DNA of 36,870 bases, taken from NCBI GenBank assembly GCA_021794175.1, contig JAJYRI010000015.1:1-36870 (forward strand). The letters are read 5' to 3'. Under the pieces are notes generated by a model, which saw nothing but the letters and a program-made list of their open reading frames with translations, ran no database searches and was not told the origin of the DNA. Position 1 is the stretch's first letter, and every line of letters begins with the position of its first letter. The position numbers were made by a program, and so were the translations under genes. Shown in pieces: positions 31,826 through 36,870 of the stretch. This stretch comes from a bacterium. GTDB taxonomy: Bacteria; Vulcanimicrobiota; Vulcanimicrobiia; Vulcanimicrobiales; Vulcanimicrobiaceae.

Positions 31826-32311
31826 ATGAAAATTCGCAACTCACGGAGCATTCTCTCGGCGATCTTGGGCGGGGCGCTCTTCCTCGGCGGCGTGGCTTAC
31901 GGCGCGCAGCTTCAGCAATCGACCCAGAAAGATCTCATGACGGCCATGCACGGTGAGGCGTTTGCGTATGCCAAGTACATGGCGTTTGCCGACGAAGCGC
32001 GCACGCATGGGGAGCCGAAAATTGCGGCCCTCTTCGAGCGCACGGCGAACGTCGAATTAAAGTCTCATTTTGCGACGCACGCGCATCAGTATGGGCTCGT
32101 GCGGAGCACCGCCGCGAATCTCCAGAATGCGATCGATGGCGAAAATTACGAGACGACGAAGATGTATCCGGAGATGGCGGCTCGCGCCCGCACTGCGGGG
32201 GATCTCGGCGTCGCCGCGATTTTCACCGCGGTCGGCAAGGACGAAGCGACGCACCGAAATCAGTTTCAGGCAGCGCTTGCATCGCTTCGTAAGGGCGGCA
32301 AGGGAAGGTAG
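31826..32311 (+). CDS. Exported rubrerythrin-like diiron protein
   Basis: A 161-residue ferritin-like protein. The start (KIRNSRSILSAILGGALFLGGVAYGA) is a signal peptide, so the diiron domain is outside the cytoplasm. The erythrin helices carry the ligand pattern: MHGEAFAYAKYMAFADEA, ALFERTANVELKSHF with ExxxH, GENYETTKMYPEMAARA, and FTAVGKDEATHRNQF with ExxH. No rubredoxin (CxxC) tail exists, so it is of the 'erythrin' or short type. Expected role is peroxide reduction or iron handling. GGGAGA lies six bases before ATG 31826. The gene stands alone between a thioesterase and a strong hairpin downstream. Confidence 0.9.
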   Translation: MKIRNSRSILSAILGGALFLGGVAYGAQLQQSTQKDLMTAMHGEAFAYAKYMAFADEARTHGEPKIAALFERTANVELKSHFATHAHQYGLVRSTAANLQNAIDGENYETTKMYPEMAARARTAGDLGVAAIFTAVGKDEATHRNQFQAALASLRKGGKGR

Positions 32312-32392
32312 CTTTCCTGCTCGCTCGGCGTATCGGGCGTGTACGTACGTGGCCGCCACGCTTTGGATCCACCGCAGAGCGAAACAGGAACG

Positions 32393-32428
32393 CACGGGTG
32401 AGTGCAGCGATTGCTACACTCACCCGTG
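32393..32428. terminator. 12-bp perfect hairpin after the rubrerythrin gene
   Basis: CACGGGTGAGTG (32393-32404) pairs perfectly with CACTCACCCGTG (32417-32428); the loop can extend by AGC/GCT over a GATT tetraloop past one mismatch. GCTATTTTAC follows on the + strand and a moderately T-rich CGTTCCTGTTTC on the minus strand. It lies between convergent genes and is probably a bidirectional terminator. Confidence 0.75.
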
Positions 32429-32472
32429 GCTATTTTACAAGCCGGTTACGTCTGCGATTCTAGGGGGAAACG

Positions 32473-32901
32473 CTATGCGATGCCGGCGGGTATGCGAGAG
32501 CGCTGGTGAGCGAAGAGACGGTCGACGATAATGTAGAGAGCGTCGCAGGTCTCGAGGAACGCCGAAATCTGCGGCGTCACGCGGCGCCACGACTCGACGA
32601 AGGCAAACGGCTGCCGAACTAATACCTCGCGCTGCCAGCTCGGGAGCGCTCGTAAAATAGTCCGGTGCAGATCGTCGCTTTCTCCGAGGTGCGAACGCCA
32701 CATCGGCGTTAGGCGAAGGCTCGCGCTAATGCGCTCCTCTTCGTCGCGCAGTCGCGCAAAAGTCTCGAAGAAATTGTTGACGAGCGTGAGGCAGTCGTCG
32801 ACGTGAATATCTTGCGAGCGTCGCGGGATCGTCGCAACGAGGTGACGCAAGTGCGCGGCGCAGGCGCGCGCCGCGGTAGTGAGTTCTTCGACGTCGCTCA
32901 T
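32473..32901 (-). CDS. Protein of unknown function downstream of the HD-GYP gene
   Basis: I do not recognise the family. The frame has an upstream ATG at 32922 inside the HD-GYP gene, but ATG 32901 (MSDVEELTTAARA), six bases after the HD-GYP stop, is the more natural start, giving 142 residues. The protein is almost entirely helical: RACAAHLRHLVATIPRRSQD, VDDCLTLVNNFFETFARLRDEEERISASL, then a Trp-containing middle (MWRSHLGESDDLHRTILRALPSW) and QISAFLETCDALYIIVDRLF. It has two cysteines in the first 45 residues and a third late in ETCDAL. No signal peptide or membrane helix. Linkage to an HD-GYP protein suggests a signalling partner. Its end faces the bidirectional hairpin. Confidence 0.7.
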   Translation of the reverse strand: MSDVEELTTAARACAAHLRHLVATIPRRSQDIHVDDCLTLVNNFFETFARLRDEEERISASLRLTPMWRSHLGESDDLHRTILRALPSWQREVLVRQPFAFVESWRRVTPQISAFLETCDALYIIVDRLFAHQRSRIPAGIA

Positions 32902-32906
32902 CGTGG

Positions 32907-33779
32907 TTACGCTGCGACGCACTTTGCCGCGCCCAGCGTCGTGCGGAGTGCATCGACGACGTCGGAATCAAAGAGTTGCCCCCGATGCTCCTCGATATAG
33001 GCGAGAACCTCGGAAGCTTCGTACGTCGGTGCGTAGGAGCGAGGTGAGGTCATCGCGTGGAACACGTCGGCGACGGCGACAACGCGGGATTCAAAGGGGA
33101 TCTCGTTCCCGACGAGCCCGTCGGGATAACCCGAGCCGTCGATGCGTTCGTGATGCGAACGCACGGCGACGGCGTACCGCGACAGGAGCGCATCTCGAGC
33201 GATGATCTCTTGGCTCTCGCGAACGTGATTCTCGACGATGCCGCGCTTCTGGGGGGGTAGCACGGCACCGTCGAGAATGGTTTTCGGCAAACGAATCTTG
33301 CCGATGTCGTGAATGCGGCCGACGTTCGCGCAATCGCGCGCGACCTCGCTGTTGCAACCCATCGCCAAAGCGATGCGCATTGCAAGCGATCCGACCGAAG
33401 TGGAATGGTTGGCGAGAGCTGGATTCACGGCGGCGATCGCGGCGATCATCCCGTCGATGTACGTGCTCTCGGAGGAGGCGCGGCGCGCTTCGATCTCCTG
33501 GAGTTGTGAATCGACGACGCTACGCAATTGGTCGAGCCGTCGGGTGACGAGCGAACGGCCGTGCGGAGCGACGCTGCGGAGATAATCGGAGATCGCGGCG
33601 TCGAGAAGATGGGCGATGTCGGGGCGCGAGGCAGCGTGCGATTCGCGCGCCACCCACGAGAGGATGCTGGAATCGTTCCCATCGCGCGCCATTCCCTTCA
33701 CGCGCTCTCCCAAATCGTGGAATGCAACGTTGAGGTCGGGATAACGCTCCCGAAGAACGGGCGGGCGATGGGCGATCAC
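32907..33779 (-). CDS. HD-GYP domain protein (probable cyclic di-GMP phosphodiesterase)
   Basis: A metal-dependent phosphohydrolase of 290 residues. The C-terminal HD-GYP domain shows NHSTSVGSLAMRIALAMG (first His), IHDIGKIRLPKTIL with H157-D158 and K161, the central HVRESQEII, and SHHERIDGSGYPDGLVGNEI with the GYP triad, then RVVAVADVFHAMTSPRSY. These are the residues that hold the diiron site of c-di-GMP-degrading enzymes. The N-terminal ~130 residues form a helical region (HDLGERVKGMARDGNDSSIL...) of no recognised sensor type. Starts at GTG 33779, 15 bases after the microprotein stop, with only a weak ribosome site, so it may depend on translation of that frame. No membrane helix. Confidence 0.92.
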   Translation of the reverse strand: MIAHRPPVLRERYPDLNVAFHDLGERVKGMARDGNDSSILSWVARESHAASRPDIAHLLDAAISDYLRSVAPHGRSLVTRRLDQLRSVVDSQLQEIEARRASSESTYIDGMIAAIAAVNPALANHSTSVGSLAMRIALAMGCNSEVARDCANVGRIHDIGKIRLPKTILDGAVLPPQKRGIVENHVRESQEIIARDALLSRYAVAVRSHHERIDGSGYPDGLVGNEIPFESRVVAVADVFHAMTSPRSYAPTYEASEVLAYIEEHRGQLFDSDVVDALRTTLGAAKCVAA

Positions 33780-33794
33780 GTTCGTGAACCTATC

Positions 33795-33857
33795 TTAGCC
33801 GACGGTCGGCGGATAGATCGCGGCGACGATGATGGCGATGACGATAGCGGTGGTCAT
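33795..33857 (-). CDS. 20-residue hydrophobic membrane microprotein
   Basis: A very short frame, MTTAIVIAIIVAAIYPPTVG, with a strong GAGGAG site (33864-33869) six bases before the ATG. It is a single predicted membrane helix of about 13 residues followed by PPTVG. An in-frame ATG at 33899 would give 34 residues (adding a polar KLIFHSFHAEENF), but it lacks a ribosome site. It lies in the 187-base interval between the LuxR-type gene and the HD-GYP gene. An AT-rich TATATA (about 33922-33927) and a small GC stem-loop precede it. The size and composition recall accessory microproteins such as KdpF, but I cannot assign one. Translation is likely from the ribosome site; function is unknown. Confidence 0.6.
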   Translation of the reverse strand: MTTAIVIAIIVAAIYPPTVG

Positions 33858-33966
33858 GAAGTTCTCCTCGGCATGGAACGAGTGAAAGATCAACTTCATG
33901 CTACGGCCGCAGAGCGGCGGCGTATATAGTCTAAATTGAGTAGAGCGTTGCGAGCCCCGAGGGTCG

Positions 33967-36510
33967 CTAGATATAACCTCGTTGCTTGGCGATCGCGAGC
34001 GCCTCGATGCGATTGGTCGCCTCGAGTTTACGGAAGATCGAGCGTAGGTGCGCGCGAATCGTGGCGACGCTGCGCTCGGATGCTTCGGCGATTCCCTTCG
34101 GCGAAAGGCCGCGCTCGAGCGCACGAAGGATCTCGAACTCCGCCTCCGTGAGCGCGTGTCGCTCCGCCGGGCTTGCAAGGGGAGGGCGGCACGCACCGAA
34201 CGCGGCGCGCAGCAAGCGTGCGAAGCCATGGCGCCCCGATGCTTCCAGGGCGGCGAGTGCGAGGCGGCGCTCGCTCTCGGCGTTGCCGGAGGTCGCGAGC
34301 GCGATCGCTCGCGCAGTCTCGCAGAGCGCGCGGTCCCAGGCGCGCGTCACGCGTTTGGGGAGATGGCGAACGGCGAGACTGGGACGCCCGGCGAAGATCT
34401 CGGCGATTGCGAGGTGCGTGCGTGCGACGGCCTCGAAGTTTCTGTCGATCGCAGTGTTGCTCGGCGGAGCCTTTTTTGCGATGTCGATCTTCGCGATCGC
34501 TTCGTCGCGGTCGCCGGCGAAGGCGTGGAACATCGCCGTCGTCGCGAGAAGGGCGCGCGCTTCGGCATGGTTGTGAATCTCGCCGATGCATGCAGTCAGT
34601 CGCCGCGCGGCTTCGGAAAAAGTTCCCTCCCAGCCAAGGCGCGTAGCTACTGCAAAAGCGTAAAAGAAATCGTTACGATAGATTTGTCCCCCCGGTTCGA
34701 TGCGCAGCACACTTTGATCGGCGCGCTCTGCCTGGCCGCATTCGATGGCGATGGCAAAGCAGAGGCGCAGCGCGTGTGCCCGAAGCGGCGCGTTGCCGTC
34801 GCGCTCCGCGCATTTCTCCATTTCTGCGGCGTAGTGGTACGCGTTTGATAGATCGTCATGAAATGTGACCGAGATGGAGCAAAGGGTGCTATATAAATGT
34901 GCCTGAAGCCCCTCATCCCCCAGCCGCCGCGCGAGTTCTAGCGCTCGCATCGCAATGCGCTCGGCGTCGGCGGGGCGGTCGCAGTGGAACGCGACCCACG
35001 CGGCGCGCATCGAAACGCGGGCGACGAGTGCCTCCTCGCCCTCGACGCTGACTTCTTCGAGTGCGGCGCGCACCTCGCGCCAGGCTTCCTCGAGGTTTCC
35101 CGTGACCACCAGCGCGAGCGCGTGGACGCTGCGAGAGTCGGCGCGGCTCATCGCGCTCCCCTCCTCGACCGCCGGAGCGATCGCCGCGAGTGCCTCGGGG
35201 CGCGCGAGGTTGATATAGAGCAAGCTCAGGCGCCGCGAGAGTACCGAGTGTAACTCGGGGTCGTGAGAGGCGCGAATCGCGGCGATATAGAGTTGCTCGG
35301 AGCGATCGACATTGCCGTGAAAGGCCTCGAGCGCCGCACGGACGCCTAAGAGCATCGGCTCGGCGCGTCGCCGTTCGAGCGAGACGGCGTGTAACGCCTG
35401 TTCGACGCTCTCCCATCGCCCGGCGTCGAGTAACGCGAAGCCTTCTTGCGCCAGCAGTGCATCGATGCGTTCGGGCGCGTAGGTGCGCGCGAGGTCGAGC
35501 GCTTCGCCGGCCCGTCCGCACGCGGCGAGCGCCGCGACGACGCGCGAGAGAATCGCACTTCGCTCCTGCGGGGGCGCCGAGCGAACGATCGCCTCGGTGG
35601 CAAGATCGTGGAGGCTGACGCGCGTCGGTGCATCGTGGATCGGAAACGCCGACTCGCGTAACCATCGCAGCCCTGCATGCGGTTCGGCGATGCCGCAGCG
35701 TTCGAGTAACTCCGCGTCGATCCAGCGCGCAAAGGCTGCTACCAACGCGAGTTCGCGCCATTGCGGCGGCGATTCGCACGCGAACTGCTCGGCGAGATAG
35801 GCGAAAGCCATCTCTCGCGTCATCGCTTGCAGCGCGACGAGATCGCCGGCGCGCTCGGCTGCACGCTGTGCGAAGCGCAGGACGATCGGCCACCCATCGG
35901 CGAGAGAGAGCGCCGCGCGGAGGGCGCCTTCGTCGAGATGTGGGGCTCGTTCGGCGAGCAGCGCGCGCGCCTCCGCCGGTTCCAGCGCGAGGTCGTCGGC
36001 GACCACTGCAAGCGATGCATCGCCGGTCGCAAGCCAATTTCCCCACGGCAGCGGCAACGCGCGACGCGAGATGAGAAGCCAACGTGCTTCGTGGAGTCGC
36101 TCGACGAGCGCCTCGAGCAGAAGCATCGAGAGACGGTCGTCGACGAGGAGATGCAGGTCGTCGAGCGCGAGCAGCGGATCGAGATCGAGGCGATGGGCGC
36201 AGAACCAGTCGGCGAGCGCGCGCACGCCTTCATCCCCGCGCGCCTCTTTTAAGAGCTTGGCGAGCGCCGTGCGCGAGAGCTCGAACGCATCGGCGAGCAA
36301 AAAGGCAAGCGCTCCGCTCTCGGCCGGCGCGTCACGAACCTCGATCCAGCGAACCGAGCGCCCGGTGCAGGCGGCTCGTGCTGCGGTGCTCTTCCCCCAG
36401 CCGGCCCCGGCTTGGATGCGCGCTATCCGAAAACGAAGCGCGGCGGAAACGGCGATCTCGGCGCGCCCCTTTGCCGCCCCAATCTCGCCGATCCGTTTAC
36501 CAGATGCCAA
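33967..36510 (-). CDS. LuxR-family transcriptional regulator with STAND ATPase and TPR-like region (MalT/LAL type)
   Basis: An 847-residue regulator of the large ATP-binding LuxR class. Walker A is AGAGWGKST at 34-42 and Walker B LLALDDLHLL near 120, an NTPase/STAND arrangement. The middle ~500 residues are helical repeats with TPR-like spacing and ligand-sensing character. The last ~60 residues are a LuxR/GerE helix-turn-helix (LTEAEFEILRALERGLSPKGIAEASERSVATIRAHLRSIFRKLEATNR). No receiver domain is present. The frame starts at TTG 36510, overlapping the MIP18-like gene by 14 bases, so translation may be coupled. The target and inducer are unknown; the microprotein/HD-GYP genes downstream on the same strand are candidates. 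Confidence 0.9.
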   Translation of the reverse strand: MASGKRIGEIGAAKGRAEIAVSAALRFRIARIQAGAGWGKSTAARAACTGRSVRWIEVRDAPAESGALAFLLADAFELSRTALAKLLKEARGDEGVRALADWFCAHRLDLDPLLALDDLHLLVDDRLSMLLLEALVERLHEARWLLISRRALPLPWGNWLATGDASLAVVADDLALEPAEARALLAERAPHLDEGALRAALSLADGWPIVLRFAQRAAERAGDLVALQAMTREMAFAYLAEQFACESPPQWRELALVAAFARWIDAELLERCGIAEPHAGLRWLRESAFPIHDAPTRVSLHDLATEAIVRSAPPQERSAILSRVVAALAACGRAGEALDLARTYAPERIDALLAQEGFALLDAGRWESVEQALHAVSLERRRAEPMLLGVRAALEAFHGNVDRSEQLYIAAIRASHDPELHSVLSRRLSLLYINLARPEALAAIAPAVEEGSAMSRADSRSVHALALVVTGNLEEAWREVRAALEEVSVEGEEALVARVSMRAAWVAFHCDRPADAERIAMRALELARRLGDEGLQAHLYSTLCSISVTFHDDLSNAYHYAAEMEKCAERDGNAPLRAHALRLCFAIAIECGQAERADQSVLRIEPGGQIYRNDFFYAFAVATRLGWEGTFSEAARRLTACIGEIHNHAEARALLATTAMFHAFAGDRDEAIAKIDIAKKAPPSNTAIDRNFEAVARTHLAIAEIFAGRPSLAVRHLPKRVTRAWDRALCETARAIALATSGNAESERRLALAALEASGRHGFARLLRAAFGACRPPLASPAERHALTEAEFEILRALERGLSPKGIAEASERSVATIRAHLRSIFRKLEATNRIEALAIAKQRGYI

Positions 36511-36808
36511 GGGCGACCTTCACATCGTCGCTCGCCATCGTCTTCGGATCCCACGGAGGGGAGAACGTAATCTCAACTTTCACGCTTTCGACGCCTTCGA
36601 CGGCCTTCGTGCGATCTTCGACCGATTGTTTAAAGAGCGGACCGACCGGGCACATCGGCGAGGTCAAGGTCATCGTTACGGTAACGTGCTCGCCCTTTGC
36701 GCCTTCGACCGTGACGTCGTAGAGCAATCCCAACTCGACAATACCGAGATTGAGTTCGGGGTCTTTGACCTCCGCGAGCGCTTCGCGAACTTGGTCGACG
36801 GTTGGCAT
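36497..36808 (-). CDS. MIP18/DUF59 family iron-sulfur assembly factor (SufT/PaaD-like)
   Basis: A 103-residue DUF59 protein involved in Fe-S cluster maturation. Hallmarks: VKDPELNLGIVELGLLYDV (DPE at 17-19 and the 'I-V-x-L-G-L-V-Y' block), VTMTLTSPMCPVGPL with the conserved Cys, and EITFSPPWDPKTMASDD near the end. Length matches stand-alone SufT/PaaD-like proteins without an N-terminal extension. ATG 36808 has a weak purine stretch (AGAGTAGAG) upstream. It overlaps the LuxR-type gene by 14 bases. No suf or isc genes are in the window; the other side of this gene is cut by the window edge. Confidence 0.93.
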   Translation of the reverse strand: MPTVDQVREALAEVKDPELNLGIVELGLLYDVTVEGAKGEHVTVTMTLTSPMCPVGPLFKQSVEDRTKAVEGVESVKVEITFSPPWDPKTMASDDVKVALGIW

Positions 36809-36870
36809 GGGGCTCTACTCTTTCTACTTTACAAACGCACCGATAGGCTTTCGGAACCCAGGCGCCGTAG

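Noticed and set aside
32922-32922. Earlier start for the helical protein downstream of HD-GYP
   Set aside because: It would overlap the HD-GYP coding end, and ATG 32901 six bases after the stop is simpler.

Overview
The window is about 63-65% GC and gene-dense, and it reads as chromosomal DNA from a free-living bacterium with a peptidoglycan wall. The mix of a muropeptide-recycling operon, an actinobacterial-style acyl-CoA carboxylase with a tiny epsilon-like subunit, a split methylmalonyl-CoA mutase, a NirJ/AhbC-like radical SAM enzyme and an exported rubrerythrin, with many GTG/TTG starts, fits an under-studied high-GC lineage such as Candidatus Eremiobacterota (WPS-2) or a neighbour. That placement is an inference with low to moderate confidence. 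I see no tRNA, rRNA, CRISPR array, transposase or phage gene, and no gene-free stretch longer than 300 bases.

Layout. 1-3310 (+): the C-terminal part of an AI-2E-type permease and a P-type cation ATPase. 3307-7324 (-): a miniature ATP-grasp/SucC-like protein and a large Cas4/RecB-like nuclease + RNase H-fold + SF1 helicase. 7372-9596 (+): an MFS transporter translationally coupled to a zinc alcohol dehydrogenase. 9635-11232 (-): proC, preceded by a sigma70-like promoter, a 20-codon proline-rich reading frame and a U-tract terminator, then a YedK/HMCES-type SRAP protein. 11294-12073 (+): an alpha/beta hydrolase. 12120-14172 (-): two exported proteins, one a two-domain retropepsin-like protease. 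14179-14814 (+): two small proteins. 14848-21888 (+): six coupled genes, nagZ - serine hydrolase - anmK - GlcNAc kinase - murQ - DUF4127. 21857-23029 (-): a radical SAM/SPASM protein. 23115-28576 (-): mce, methylmalonyl-CoA mutase, biotin carboxylase/BCCP, a 59-residue epsilon-like subunit, fabI and an exported DsrE-like protein. The carboxyltransferase subunit follows at 29588-31141 (-) after a DUF1003 gene, with YciI-like and thioesterase genes on the other strand. 31826-32311 (+): exported rubrerythrin. 32473-36808 (-): an unknown protein, an HD-GYP protein, a 20-residue membrane microprotein, a MalT-like LuxR regulator and a MIP18/SufT-like Fe-S assembly factor.

How the genes work together. 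The + strand block recovers anhydro-muropeptides: NagZ releases anhMurNAc, AnmK makes MurNAc-6-P, MurQ cleaves it to GlcNAc-6-P, and the BadF/NagK-type kinase phosphorylates the GlcNAc. The serine hydrolase and DUF4127 protein are the uncharacterised members. The - strand block turns propionyl-CoA into (R)-methylmalonyl-CoA and succinyl-CoA; the B12-binding mutase subunit is not in the window.

The most striking signal is the proC leader. A TTGACG-17-TATGAT promoter drives a short transcript that can encode a peptide with 7 prolines in 20 codons. It ends in the only hairpin plus T-run terminator I found in the window, 36 bases before the start codon of the last enzyme of proline synthesis. This is the architecture of a proline-sensing transcription attenuator. 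By contrast, hairpins at convergent gene ends here are GC-rich and lack a clear U-tract.
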